64,000 nt of DNA from Mariniflexile sp. AS56 (GCF_030552475.1 NZ_JAUPED010000010.1:124001-188000); one strand, 5' to 3'; counted from the first letter of the stretch, positions 10,861 through 19,733 are shown. Made by a program: numbers and translations. Notes: generated from the letters alone by a model not told the origin.

Positions 10861-10899
10861 AAAATGCTTCCCTTTCATTTTGAATTGGGAGCATTTTTT
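10861..10899 (+). terminator. Rho-independent terminator after the SusCD-lipoprotein operon
   Basis: AAAATGCTTCCC pairs with GGGAGCATTTTTT with one bulge across a 15-base loop, and the right arm ends in a T tract. It lies 25 bases after the lipoprotein stop, so it probably ends the transport operon or lowers readthrough into the sulfatase gene. Confidence 0.7.
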
Positions 10900-10957
10900 C
10901 TATAGTAACTAAATTCTGATAAAAACTATTAAATTGATTATAAATACTAAGGGAAAT

Positions 10958-12520
10958 ATGAAAACATTAAAACATTTGATGCTACTGGCATCCATCTTAT
11001 TTATTAGCTTTAGCTGTAAGGATAAGCAACAGCATGAAACAGCTCTGGCTATAGAATCAACTAAAAAACCAAACATCGTAATCATTTATTTAGACGATTT
11101 AGGTTATGGCGATTTAAGTTCCTATGGAGCAACCGAATTGATAACACCCAACATTGACGCATTGGCAAGCGGAGGCCTTCGATTTACGGATGCCTATGCA
11201 TCATCAGCAACTTGCACACCTAGTAGATATGCCTTACTAACGGGGATGTATCCATGGCGTAATAAAGATGCTAAAATATTACCAGGAACAGCACCATTAT
11301 TAATTGACACCACACAACAAACCATACCAAAATTACTTAAAAAGGAAGGTTACCAAACCGCGATAGTTGGTAAATGGCATCTTGGTTTAGGAACTGGCAA
11401 TGTAGATTGGAATCAAAGAATAACACCTGGGCCAAATGAAGTAGGGTTTGAAGAGTCATATATTTTAGCTGCAACGCAAGACCGTGTGCCAACGGTTTAT
11501 ATTGAAAATGGTTATGTTGCAGGTTTAGATAAAAATGATCCTATTTCAGTAGATTACAAAAATAATTTTGAAGGTCAACCAACTGGTATGGAAAATCCAG
11601 AATTAACAACTATGAAATGGCATCACGGTCATAATAATAGCATTGTAAACGGTATTCCTCGAATTGGTTTTATGAAAGGTGGTGAAGCAGCAAAATGGAG
11701 CGATGTTGATATGGCTGATAACTTTTTGCAACGCGCACAGACGTATGTTAAAAATCATAAAGACAAACCATTTTTCTTGTATTATGCCATGCAACAACCA
11801 CATGTACCACGTACACCGCACCCTCGTTTTGCAGGTAAATCTGGTTTAGGACCACGAGGCGATGTTATTTTAGAGGCCGATTGGTGTATTGGTGAATTTA
11901 TGAAAACATTAAAAGATGAAGGGTTATTAGAGAATACATTAATTGTTTTTTCAAGTGATAACGGACCCGTATTAAATGATGGATATTTCGATGATGCTGT
12001 TGAAAAAATAGGAAAACATACGCCTGCAGGGAAATTAAGAGGTGGAAAATATAGTCTGTTTGAAGCAGGAACAAGAATGCCATTTATAACTTATTGGAAG
12101 GGGCAAATTCAACCAGGTATCTCTAATGCCCTTGTTTGTCAGATGGATTTATTGGCGTCCATTGCTAAATTGGTAGGAACAGAAGAGCGTTCTACAGATA
12201 GCCAAGAATTATTAGATGTTCTATTAGGGAAAAGTGAAGCGGGAAGAACCGATTTGGTTTTAGAAGCGACCAGTAGAACCGCCTTAAGAAGTGGCGATTG
12301 GTTAATGATACCTCCTTATAAAGGTAAAGCAATAGAAGAGCAGGTAGGTATTGAATTAGGAAATTCAGACGAGTTTATGCTGTTTAACTTAAAAGAAGAT
12401 ATTGGTCAAGACACTAATCTAGCTGAATCTTATCCTGAAAAATTAAAAGAATTGTTTAATAAGTTTATCTCATTAAGAGGTGAGAATTATAAAAAAACTG
12501 AACAATTAGAATTGAAATAA
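10958..12520 (+). CDS. S1-type sulfatase (arylsulfatase-like), lipoprotein
   Basis: Hydrolyses sulfate esters, here probably from a sulfated glycan. The start is the ATG at 10958, not the TTG at 10934, giving a signal ending FISFSC (Cys20). The type I sulfatase signature CTPSRYALLTG begins at Cys86, the residue that is converted to formylglycine. Metal ligands are visible in the N-terminal IYLDDLGYGD (Asp46, Asp47) and in the later FSSDNGP. Also present are VGKWHLG and the histidine-containing PHVPRTPHP. At 520 aa the length is normal. Which sulfate position it attacks cannot be read from the sequence. The following genes point to a galactose-containing substrate. Confidence 0.93.
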   Translation: MKTLKHLMLLASILFISFSCKDKQQHETALAIESTKKPNIVIIYLDDLGYGDLSSYGATELITPNIDALASGGLRFTDAYASSATCTPSRYALLTGMYPWRNKDAKILPGTAPLLIDTTQQTIPKLLKKEGYQTAIVGKWHLGLGTGNVDWNQRITPGPNEVGFEESYILAATQDRVPTVYIENGYVAGLDKNDPISVDYKNNFEGQPTGMENPELTTMKWHHGHNNSIVNGIPRIGFMKGGEAAKWSDVDMADNFLQRAQTYVKNHKDKPFFLYYAMQQPHVPRTPHPRFAGKSGLGPRGDVILEADWCIGEFMKTLKDEGLLENTLIVFSSDNGPVLNDGYFDDAVEKIGKHTPAGKLRGGKYSLFEAGTRMPFITYWKGQIQPGISNALVCQMDLLASIAKLVGTEERSTDSQELLDVLLGKSEAGRTDLVLEATSRTALRSGDWLMIPPYKGKAIEEQVGIELGNSDEFMLFNLKEDIGQDTNLAESYPEKLKELFNKFISLRGENYKKTEQLELK

Positions 12521-12599
12521 ATAATTCTATTTTTTGGCAAGTATTGAATTTTCTATTACTGAATAGAAATATTAAAACTAACAAACAAAATAACTAACT

Positions 12600-14249
12600 A
12601 TGACAAATGGATTTGAATTTTGGGACTACGCCGTATTTGTAGCCTATGCGGTATTGATTTTAGGTGTAGGATTATGGGTGTCTCGCGATAAAGAAGGGCA
12701 TGAAAAAAATGCTGAGGATTATTTTTTGGCAAGTAAATCCTTGCCTTGGTGGGCGATTGGTACTTCCTTAATAGCCGCAAATATTTCGGCAGAACAGTTT
12801 ATAGGGATGTCGGGCTCGGGGTTTGCATTAGGTTTGGCCATTGCATCCTATGAATGGATGGCGGCTATCACCTTAATCATTGTGGGTAAGTATTTTTTAC
12901 CAATTTTTATAGAAAAAGGCCTTTACACCATTCCTGAGTTTGTTGAAAAAAGATTCTCAACAAACTTAAAAACGATCCTGGCAGTATTTTGGATCGCACT
13001 TTACGTATTTGTTAACCTCGCGTCTGTATTGTACTTGGGAGGTTTAGCTATTGAAACCATAATGGGTGTAGATATGATGTATGCGGTTATAGGTTTAGCG
13101 CTGTTTGCTGCTGCATATTCCTTATATGGCGGTTTATCGGCTGTGGCATGGACTGATGTTATACAAGTGGTGTTTTTGATTTTAGGCGGTTTGGCAACTA
13201 CGTATTTGGCTTTAAATACAGTATCTGGAGGCGAAGGCATGCTAGCCGGTTTTTCTAAAGTATTAGACGCTGCACCTGAAAAATTTCATATGATATTGGA
13301 AGAATTCAACAGCGATGGAAGTACTAATGCTAATTATTTAAATCTACCAGGTATATGGGTACTTGTAGGAGGCTTGTGGGTGGCCAATATTTACTATTGG
13401 GGATTTAATCAATACATTATTCAAAGAACATTGGCTGCAAAATCTCTAAAAGAATCTCAAAAAGGAATTTTATTGGCAGCTGGCTTAAAAATAGTAATAC
13501 CACTTATAGTCGTAATACCAGGAATTGCAGCTTATGTCATGGTCAATGATCCTTCCATTATGGCAGGTTTGGGAGAAGCAGGGCAATTGAGTATACCAAC
13601 TTCTGGACAAGCAGATAAAGCATACCCTTGGTTGTTACAATTTTTACCAACAGGATTAAAAGGAGTGGCTTTTGCTGCTTTAGCGGCGGCTATTGTGTCA
13701 TCGTTAGCATCGATGCTAAACTCAACGTCCACCATTTTTACCATGGATATTTACAAGCAGTACATTAATAAAAACGCAAATGATAAAACGACTGTAAATG
13801 TAGGACGGATTTCAGCAGCTGTGGCATTAATAATAGCCGTTATAATGGCGCCACTTTTAGGAGGGATTGATCAAGCATTTCAATTTATACAAGAATGGAC
13901 GGGCGTTGTAAGTCCAGGTATTTTAGCCGTATTTATTTTAGGCCTTTTCTGGAAAAAAACCACAAACAATGCGGCAATTTGGGGCGCTTTATTGTCTATC
14001 CCAATAGCTTTAGCTTTAAAATATATCCCTATAGAAGCTTTAAAACCTTGGATGCATCAAATGGGATTAACAGCTGTTTTAACAATGTTAGTAATTATTA
14101 TTATGAGTCACTTACAAAACAAAGGAGCTGATGATGAAAAAGCCATTAATTTAAAAGCTGATGGTTTATTCAAAACTACTCCATTATTCAATATAGGTTC
14201 TATTGTGATTTGTATCATTACAGCTACATTGTATTGCTTGTTTTGGTAA
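12600..14249 (+). CDS. Sodium:solute symporter, SSS family (probable sugar uptake)
   Basis: Inner-membrane cotransporter of the SSS family, which includes the Na+/galactose symporter vSGLT. About 14 hydrophobic segments are present. The landmark ISAEQFIGMSGSGFA (about residues 62-76) and GYSLYGGLSAVAWTDVIQ-like AAYSLYGGLSAVAWTD (about 170-185) are typical of sugar members of the family. At 549 aa it is close to vSGLT length. Placement between the sulfatase and galK suggests uptake of galactose or a galactose derivative. A small hairpin (TTCTATT, ACTG, AATAGAA at 12551-12568) lies in the spacer before it. Confidence 0.9.
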   Translation: MTNGFEFWDYAVFVAYAVLILGVGLWVSRDKEGHEKNAEDYFLASKSLPWWAIGTSLIAANISAEQFIGMSGSGFALGLAIASYEWMAAITLIIVGKYFLPIFIEKGLYTIPEFVEKRFSTNLKTILAVFWIALYVFVNLASVLYLGGLAIETIMGVDMMYAVIGLALFAAAYSLYGGLSAVAWTDVIQVVFLILGGLATTYLALNTVSGGEGMLAGFSKVLDAAPEKFHMILEEFNSDGSTNANYLNLPGIWVLVGGLWVANIYYWGFNQYIIQRTLAAKSLKESQKGILLAAGLKIVIPLIVVIPGIAAYVMVNDPSIMAGLGEAGQLSIPTSGQADKAYPWLLQFLPTGLKGVAFAALAAAIVSSLASMLNSTSTIFTMDIYKQYINKNANDKTTVNVGRISAAVALIIAVIMAPLLGGIDQAFQFIQEWTGVVSPGILAVFILGLFWKKTTNNAAIWGALLSIPIALALKYIPIEALKPWMHQMGLTAVLTMLVIIIMSHLQNKGADDEKAINLKADGLFKTTPLFNIGSIVICIITATLYCLFW

Positions 14250-14433
14250 ATGTTTGTAGAAAAATATTAATAAAATATATGAAAAACGAAACATACAATT
14301 TAGAAACAACCGTTTGTGGTTAAAGTTAGTTTAATATAGGTATGGAAACGGAGATTAAAACCTTAGAAAAAGAAAAACAAATTAGTATAGAGTTTTTAAA
14401 ACTTTAAATTAATAAATACATGATATATCCAAG

Positions 14434-15582
14434 ATGAATAAAGAATTAATAAAAACCATTAGAGCCAGATTTAAAACCAAATTTAATTTAGAACCTATGA
14501 TGATTTTTTCACCAGGTAGAATTAATATTATAGGGGAACATACAGATTATAATGATGGATTCGTATTCCCTGCAGCTGTAGATAAAGGAATTGTAGCGGC
14601 CATTCAAAAGAGTGAGTCAGATGTATCCATAGCATGTGCTTCTGACAAAAATGAAATCATCGAATTTTCATTGAAAAACCTAAAGCCTATGGCTCAGGGT
14701 AGCTGGCAAAATTACATTCTTGGCGTAGTTTCAGAAATTCAAAATAGAAGTAAAAAAATAGGTAATTTTAATATTGTATTTGGTGGCGATATTCCTGGAG
14801 GTGCAGGTATGTCATCTTCAGCAGCATTAGAAAATAGTGTGGTTTTTGGATTAAATGAAGTTTTCAATTTAGGATTGTCTAAGCACGATATGATTTTAAT
14901 TTCGCAAAAAGCAGAACATAATTATGTAGGTGTAAAATGCGGAATTATGGACCAATATGCTAGCATGTTTGGCATTGAAAACAACGCCTTATTATTAGAT
15001 TGCAGAACTGTAAAATCTAAACCTTTTCAAATTGATTTTAAAGACCACGAATTAATTTTAATAAACACCAATGTAAAACATAGTTTATCAGATAGTGCTT
15101 ATAACGACAGGCGTTCGGTTTGCGAATCCATTTCCGAATTACTAAAAGTGAAGGCGCTTCGTGATGCAACAGAATATGATTTAGAAACTGTAAAAGACCA
15201 GGTTACACCAGAAAATTATCAAAAGGCTTTGTATGTTATTCAGGAAAATGACCGTGCAGTAAAAGCATCAAAAGCTATGGGAGCTGGCGATTTAATAACC
15301 TTAGGAAAACTTATTTATGGTTCGCATGAAGGTTTGCAAAATCAATATAAAGTAAGTTGTGATGAATTGGATTTTTTAGTAGCACAAGCCAAATTAAACG
15401 GCCGTGTTTTAGGAGCTAGAATGATGGGTGGTGGTTTTGGAGGTTGCACCATAAATCTGGTTGCCAAAAACGAATCGGAAAATTTTAAGATTCAAGCTGC
15501 TAAAGCATACAAAGCTAAATTCAATAAAGCGTGTTCTATTTATGATGTAAAACTTTCTAACGGCACGCACATAATTAAATAA
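14434..15582 (+). CDS. galK: Galactokinase
   Basis: Phosphorylates galactose to galactose 1-phosphate with ATP, the first Leloir step, in the cytoplasm. GHMP kinase motifs are present in order: GRINIIGEHTDYNDG near residues 28-42 (the galactokinase signature), GGDIPGGAGMSSSAALE around 113-129 (ATP loop), and the C-terminal MMGGGFGGCTI. The 382 aa length is normal. It follows the symporter after 184 bases that contain only tiny frames, and galT starts 18 bases after its stop. Confidence 0.97.
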   Translation: MNKELIKTIRARFKTKFNLEPMMIFSPGRINIIGEHTDYNDGFVFPAAVDKGIVAAIQKSESDVSIACASDKNEIIEFSLKNLKPMAQGSWQNYILGVVSEIQNRSKKIGNFNIVFGGDIPGGAGMSSSAALENSVVFGLNEVFNLGLSKHDMILISQKAEHNYVGVKCGIMDQYASMFGIENNALLLDCRTVKSKPFQIDFKDHELILINTNVKHSLSDSAYNDRRSVCESISELLKVKALRDATEYDLETVKDQVTPENYQKALYVIQENDRAVKASKAMGAGDLITLGKLIYGSHEGLQNQYKVSCDELDFLVAQAKLNGRVLGARMMGGGFGGCTINLVAKNESENFKIQAAKAYKAKFNKACSIYDVKLSNGTHIIK

Positions 15583-15600
15583 TTATAATTTTTTCAATTA

Positions 15601-16620
15601 ATGAATTCAGATTTACAAGATTATTCACATAAACGATTAAATATTCTCACAGGAGAATGGGTTTTAGTATCACCACATCGTGCCAAACGACCTTGGCAAG
15701 GACAAAATGAAGCTGTATCTAATGAGGTTCGACCTGCACACGACCCAAGTTGTTATTTATGTGCTGGAAACACCCGCATAAATGGTGAAATCAATCCTAA
15801 TTACGAAGATGTATTTGTGTTTACAAATGATTTTGCTGCATTACAAACAGGCTCCAAAGTTTTTAAAGTAGAAGATGGCTTGCTAAATGCACAAAGTGAA
15901 CAAGGCATTTGTAAAGTGATTTGTTTTAGTCCAGACCATTCAAAAAGTTTGGCAGATATGAATGCCAAAGACATTGAAAAAGTAGTGTTTGCATGGCAAA
16001 ATGAATATAAAGAACTTGCCGAAAACGAATTGATCAATTATGTTCAAATATTCGAAAACAAAGGCGCTGTAATGGGTTGTAGTAACCCGCATCCACATGG
16101 ACAAATATGGAGTCAAACAAGTCTTCCCAACGAAGTTTATAAAAAAGACTTACACCAATTAGAATATTACACAAAAACCAAAAGCAGTTTATTAGGTGAT
16201 TATCTTAATCAGGAATTATCAAAAAACGAACGCATTATATTTGAAAACGATGCTTTTGTGGTGCTTATTCCGTTTTGGGCAGTATGGCCTTTTGAAACTA
16301 TGATTGTACCTAAAAGGCCTCAATCGAATATACTTGAATTAAGAGATAATGAATCTTTGCTTTTTGCCGAAGCTATTTCGGTTATAACAAAAGCTTATGA
16401 TAAATTATTTAATACATCGTTCCCTTACTCTAGTGGTATACATCAGTCACCAACTGATGGTAAGGATTATAGCTACTGGCATTGGCATATGAGTTTTTAT
16501 CCCCCATTATTAAGAAGTGCTACTGTAAAGAAATTTATGGTTGGTTACGAAATGTTTGGATCGCCACAACGTGATATTACAGCAGAAATTGCTGCCAAAA
16601 TGATAAAAGAATTAATTTAA
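15601..16620 (+). CDS. galT: Galactose-1-phosphate uridylyltransferase
   Basis: Transfers UMP from UDP-glucose to galactose 1-phosphate through a covalent histidine intermediate. The active-site motif GCSNPHPHGQIW lies near residues 158-169. The family N-terminal metal-site motif CYLCAGN is present, and QSPTDGKDYSYWHWHMSFYP near residue 280 gives the late histidines. Length is 339 aa, close to the E. coli enzyme. It sits between galK and galE with spacings of 18 and 3 bases, so the three are one operon. Confidence 0.96.
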   Translation: MNSDLQDYSHKRLNILTGEWVLVSPHRAKRPWQGQNEAVSNEVRPAHDPSCYLCAGNTRINGEINPNYEDVFVFTNDFAALQTGSKVFKVEDGLLNAQSEQGICKVICFSPDHSKSLADMNAKDIEKVVFAWQNEYKELAENELINYVQIFENKGAVMGCSNPHPHGQIWSQTSLPNEVYKKDLHQLEYYTKTKSSLLGDYLNQELSKNERIIFENDAFVVLIPFWAVWPFETMIVPKRPQSNILELRDNESLLFAEAISVITKAYDKLFNTSFPYSSGIHQSPTDGKDYSYWHWHMSFYPPLLRSATVKKFMVGYEMFGSPQRDITAEIAAKMIKELI

Positions 16621-16623
16621 GTT

Positions 16624-17643
16624 ATGAAGCATAAAATTGTAGTTACTGGCGGGTTGGGTTTTATTGGTTCACATGTTGTTGTAGAACTTCAAAATGAGGG
16701 ATTTGAAGTCGTAATTATTGATGACCTATCAAATTCATCTATAGAAGTATTAAAAGGAATTACAAGCATAACAGGAATACAACCATTATTCGAAAAATTA
16801 GATTTAAGAGATAAACCATCCGTAATCGATTTTTTTAAGCGACACCATGATGTTATGGGAGTTATTCATTTCGCAGCGTCAAAAGCGGTTGGAGAGAGTG
16901 TAAACCTTCCTTTGTTATATTATGAAAATAACTTGAACACATTAATCTATATTTTACAAGAGTTACAGAAAAAAGAAACTTCTAATTTTATTTTCAGCTC
17001 TTCTTGTACGGTTTATGGACAAGCAGATACGTTACCAATAACAGAGTCTGCACCAATAAAAGAGGCGGAATCCCCTTATGGAAATACGAAGCAAATTGGT
17101 GAAGAAATTATTAGGGATACTTGTAAAGTTTCAGAGAATTTAAAAGCAATAGCACTTAGATATTTTAATCCAATTGGAGCACATGAATCAGCAAAAATAG
17201 GAGAATTACCTATTGGGACACCTCAAAACCTGGTGCCATTTATTACCCAAACAGGTATAGGTAAAAGAGAACAGTTGTCTGTTTTTGGAGCTGATTATCC
17301 TACCAAGGATGGTACTTGCATAAGAGATTATATTCATGTAGTTGACTTGGCAAAAGCGCATGTAGCAGCTTTAAATCGTTTGATAAAAGGTGATAATACT
17401 GGTAATTATGAAGTATTTAATATAGGCACTGGTCAGGGTTCTTCTGTATTGGAAGTCATTTCTCAATTTGAAGAAGTATCCGGTCAAAAACTGAATTACA
17501 AAATAGTTGAAAGAAGGGCGGGTGATGTCATTGCAGCTTATGCTGATACTTCCAAAGCTAATAAGGTATTAGGTTGGAAAGCTAAACTAAATTTAAAGGA
17601 CGCTTTATCTTCTGCATGGAAATGGGAGCAAAACCTTAATTAG
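16624..17643 (+). CDS. galE: UDP-glucose 4-epimerase
   Basis: Interconverts UDP-galactose and UDP-glucose with bound NAD, closing the Leloir cycle. The extended SDR features are the Rossmann motif GGLGFIGSH (residues 8-16), FSSSCTVYG, the catalytic pair in SPYGNTKQIGE (around residue 150) and the family motif RYFNPIGAH. Length 339 aa is typical. It is the last gene of the galactose operon and the last clear chromosomal gene before the conjugative element. Confidence 0.97.
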   Translation: MKHKIVVTGGLGFIGSHVVVELQNEGFEVVIIDDLSNSSIEVLKGITSITGIQPLFEKLDLRDKPSVIDFFKRHHDVMGVIHFAASKAVGESVNLPLLYYENNLNTLIYILQELQKKETSNFIFSSSCTVYGQADTLPITESAPIKEAESPYGNTKQIGEEIIRDTCKVSENLKAIALRYFNPIGAHESAKIGELPIGTPQNLVPFITQTGIGKREQLSVFGADYPTKDGTCIRDYIHVVDLAKAHVAALNRLIKGDNTGNYEVFNIGTGQGSSVLEVISQFEEVSGQKLNYKIVERRAGDVIAAYADTSKANKVLGWKAKLNLKDALSSAWKWEQNLN

Positions 17644-17819
17644 TCTTTTTTAGTTAATAAAGCAGCCATTATTTATGAGCCATTAATTCATTTTTAAAAA
17701 GGTGATCAGTGGCTTTTTTACATTATTCTTTCTAAAGCCATTCAGCACATTCCCCTGCATTCCGTAAAAAACTTCATTTCGGGAAAAGAGCTTCCTTAAA
17801 AAAATCTTGGACACAATCC

Positions 17820-17893
17820 CAAAGTTTTAGATTTCCACTTCGCTTTTTCCTGCCGAAAAGGCAGGAACACTCCATTCCCAATATAAAACTTTG
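17820..17893. repeat. Nested inverted repeat (structured DNA or RNA)
   Basis: The outer arms are CAAAGTTTTA (17820-17829) and TAAAACTTTG (17884-17893), a perfect 10-bp match. Inside them is a perfect 8-bp hairpin, TTCCTGCC (17847-17854), loop GAAAA, GGCAGGAA (17860-17867). The pair of stems could be a structured RNA leader, a protein-binding site or part of a transfer origin. Confidence 0.55.
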
Positions 17894-18160
17894 AAATAGC
17901 GTCCGCTTAATAGGAATATTTAGTGACATTTTGTTCCACTTCCTATGCTTTTGTATTTCACAAAGAATTTAAACCCACTTCCCGAGCCAACACCGCTATA
18001 CCTTTTTTTGACAGCAAAATAACAACATTCAGCTTTGAACGACAGCATAACCAGGCTCGTCCCTCGCACTTTTTATATGTCTTCACAAAACTGAATATTG
18101 AATGGCACCAAGCAACAAAAAGAAGGTAACAGTGACGGCCCTGTGGGAAGTAAATCTAAA

Positions 18161-18277
18161 ATGGATCTTATGAAATCTTACAAAATCAATAAAAAGGAAG
18201 CGGAACAAAAGTTAAAAAAACAAAAAAAGGAAAACGCTCTGGATATAATAAGTAAATCAATTTTAAAGCCTTTCTGA
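18161..18277 (+). CDS. Short lysine-rich protein or remnant (38 aa)
   Basis: An ATG-started frame encodes a strongly basic, helix-prone peptide (it includes KINKKEAEQKLKKQKKEN) ending 42 bases before ssb. The frame is open a short way upstream of the ATG until a TGA at 18092, so it could also be the tail of a decayed gene. No family is recognised. It is listed because its composition is coding-like and it sits in the ssb operon position. Confidence 0.3.
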   Translation: MDLMKSYKINKKEAEQKLKKQKKENALDIISKSILKPF

Positions 18278-18319
18278 AGGGTTCAGATGGGTCAATATTA
18301 ATCTTTAAATTTTTTAATT

Positions 18320-18673
18320 ATGAGTACTCTAAAAAACAAAGTACAGTTAATTGGCAACGTAGGAAACGAGCCAGAAATCACAAATCTTGAAAGCGGAAAG
18401 AAAGTTGCAAAATTTTCAATCGCAACGAATGAGTTTTATAAAAACTCAAATGGAGAGAAAGAACAGAACACCCAATGGCACAATGTCGTGGCTTGGGGAA
18501 AGATTGCCGAAATCATTGAAAAATACGTAGGCAAAGGAAAAGAAGTTGCCTTAGAGGGCAAATTGACCTCACGCTCTTATGAAACCAAAGAGGGAGAAAA
18601 AAGATATGTTACCGAAGTGGTAGCCAATGAAATCCTGCTTTTGGGAATTAAAGGCGATGATAACGCTTCTTAA
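18320..18673 (+). CDS. ssb: Single-stranded DNA-binding protein
   Basis: Binds ssDNA during transfer and replication of the element. The OB-fold pattern is clear: KNKVQLIGNVGNEPEI at the N-terminus, then KVAKFSIATNE, TQWHNVVAWGKIAEIIEKYV and GKEVALEGKLTSRSYETKEG. At 117 aa it lacks the long acidic tail of chromosomal SSBs, as is usual for plasmid and ICE copies. A strong terminator follows at 18685-18722. Confidence 0.95.
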   Translation: MSTLKNKVQLIGNVGNEPEITNLESGKKVAKFSIATNEFYKNSNGEKEQNTQWHNVVAWGKIAEIIEKYVGKGKEVALEGKLTSRSYETKEGEKRYVTEVVANEILLLGIKGDDNAS

Positions 18674-18684
18674 AAATTAAAAAT

Positions 18685-18722
18685 AAAGAGGGTGTTACTG
18701 TAGAAAGACACACCCTCTTTTT
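18685..18722 (+). terminator. Rho-independent terminator after ssb
   Basis: AAAGAGGGTGT (18685-18695) pairs perfectly with ACACCCTCTTT (18710-18720), loop of 14 bases, followed by T residues. Confidence 0.85.
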
Positions 18723-18751
18723 CATTATTAACTTCTAAAAAGAAAATCACA

Positions 18752-19132
18752 ATGAACACACAAGTTAACAAAATAAAAGCGGAACTGCAACAATTTGTAG
18801 GTTCAGAAACCTTTTATAAAATTCCTTTAATAGGAACTAGATTTACAGATGGGATAAAATATTTGGCTGATAATGCTGAGTGTTTTTGGTTAGTTACTGA
18901 TGCTTCAGTAATAGCGAAAAGTTTAATGACTAAAAGCTATTTTGTAACAGTCGATTTTAAACGACTTTCTGAAAAGGAACGTGAAGAAAAGCAATGTGAT
19001 GCCATCATTAATTATAGCGATGGAAATGACAACATTTTTGAAACACATAGATATAATATAACCGATTTTCCTTTGGATGAATTGCGATTATTTTTTGTAG
19101 ATAATACGTTGATGCTTCCAAGTGAATACTGA
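18752..19132 (+). CDS. DUF6876 family protein
   Basis: A 126-residue soluble protein with the DUF6876 pattern: an N-terminal LQQFVGSETFYKIPL, then FTDGIKYLADNAECFWLV, and an acidic C-terminal half. The family is common next to ssb in Bacteroidota conjugative elements and has no known function. No catalytic motif is visible. It is followed at 11 bases by another small gene, probably in one transcript. Confidence 0.75.
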   Translation: MNTQVNKIKAELQQFVGSETFYKIPLIGTRFTDGIKYLADNAECFWLVTDASVIAKSLMTKSYFVTVDFKRLSEKEREEKQCDAIINYSDGNDNIFETHRYNITDFPLDELRLFFVDNTLMLPSEY

Positions 19133-19143
19133 TTTTTGTGGTT

Positions 19144-19341
19144 ATGGTATATCTCAATTTCACGAACCTCGATGACGAGACCCAAGAACGTTTGGTTTTG
19201 GTTTCCAAAAAAGATGTTGAACAGAAATTTGGAAATGATTTGAAACGATACGCCAAAAAACATCATTTAGAATATGATACGCTTTTGGAAGAAGAAGCCA
19301 TAAGAAACCTCTATTCTTACGAGTATGTTTTTAATATTTAA
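19144..19341 (+). CDS. Small hypothetical protein of conjugative elements (65 aa)
   Basis: Start chosen at the ATG at 19144; an in-frame GTG at 19138 is possible. The product is charged and soluble (begins MVYLNFTNLDDETQERLVLV, ends YEYVFNI). I know of no named domain. Such a gene recurs beside DUF6876 in related elements from memory, which supports it as real. A terminator at 19361-19389 closes the unit. Confidence 0.65.
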   Translation: MVYLNFTNLDDETQERLVLVSKKDVEQKFGNDLKRYAKKHHLEYDTLLEEEAIRNLYSYEYVFNI

Positions 19342-19360
19342 GAGCTAATTATTAACCTGG

Positions 19361-19389
19361 GACCTTTAAGTTTTTAAAGGTCTTTTTTT
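19361..19389 (+). terminator. Rho-independent terminator
   Basis: GACCTTTAA (19361-19369), loop GTTT, TTAAAGGTC (19374-19382), then seven T. Ends the DUF6876 unit and isolates the mobilisation region. Confidence 0.85.
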
Positions 19390-19494
19390 GTTCTGTTATT
19401 TTGAATTTTGTAATAAAAAGAGCGGTTTGCTATGGATACTTTTAAAATTTAAATTAAAGACTCTTAAAAAATCGAATTTCAATTCGTATTACAG

Positions 19495-19733
19495 AAAAAG
19501 CCATTACATTTTTGGATGTAATGGTATTTTTTTGTCCCGATAAATCGGGACGAAAATGTATAGCAAGAGGGTAACACGCATTCGCGATGTTACATATATT
19601 AACTTACTAATTAAAATACTGATATTCAATCATATAATAGATTTGTTAATACTATTTTGAAGAGGTGAATATCAAAAAGTTTATTGAAAACAATCCGAAA
19701 AGCATCATAAACAGAGAAAAAGTTTATTGAAAA
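19495..19733 (+). other. Repeat-rich candidate origin of transfer upstream of the mob genes
   Basis: This 392-base gene gap (19342-19733) carries an unusual set of repeats. In order they are: a 9-bp stem CCATTACAT/ATGTAATGG (19501-19524) followed by a T tract; a near-palindrome GTCCCGAT-AA-ATCGGGAC (19534-19551); GTAACA/TGTTAC (19571-19593) with an inner CGC/GCG pair; GATATTCA/TGAATATC (19621-19628 and 19666-19673); and a 17-base direct repeat AAAAAGTTTATTGAAAA (19674-19690 and 19717-19733) ending just before the bfmA ATG. A TAnnTTTG box (TAGATTTG, 19638-19645) may be the mob promoter. Transfer origins in this group usually lie beside the mob genes, so oriT is the best guess. The nick site is not identified. 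Confidence 0.5.

Larger units (their letters stand above)
17644..18319. other. 676-base gap between galE and ssb, probable left end of the element
   Basis: No convincing full gene is present. From about 17740 the composition becomes visibly less A+T-rich than the galE flank, which suggests this is where the element starts. It contains a nested inverted repeat (17820-17893) and one short basic frame (18161-18277). An open frame at 17923-18129 has no recognisable features. A weak hairpin GGCTTT/AAAGCC at 17711-17739 could end galE transcription. Confidence 0.5.

Noticed and set aside
17923-18129. 68-residue open frame between galE and ssb
   Set aside because: Sequence has no recognisable features, composition looks non-coding, and it lies in a region rich in structure; kept only as part of the gap description.
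19422-19430. GCGGTTTGC as a possible CTnDOT-type attachment core
   Set aside because: It only loosely resembles the known core, lies between element genes rather than at an end, and no second copy at the other end was found.
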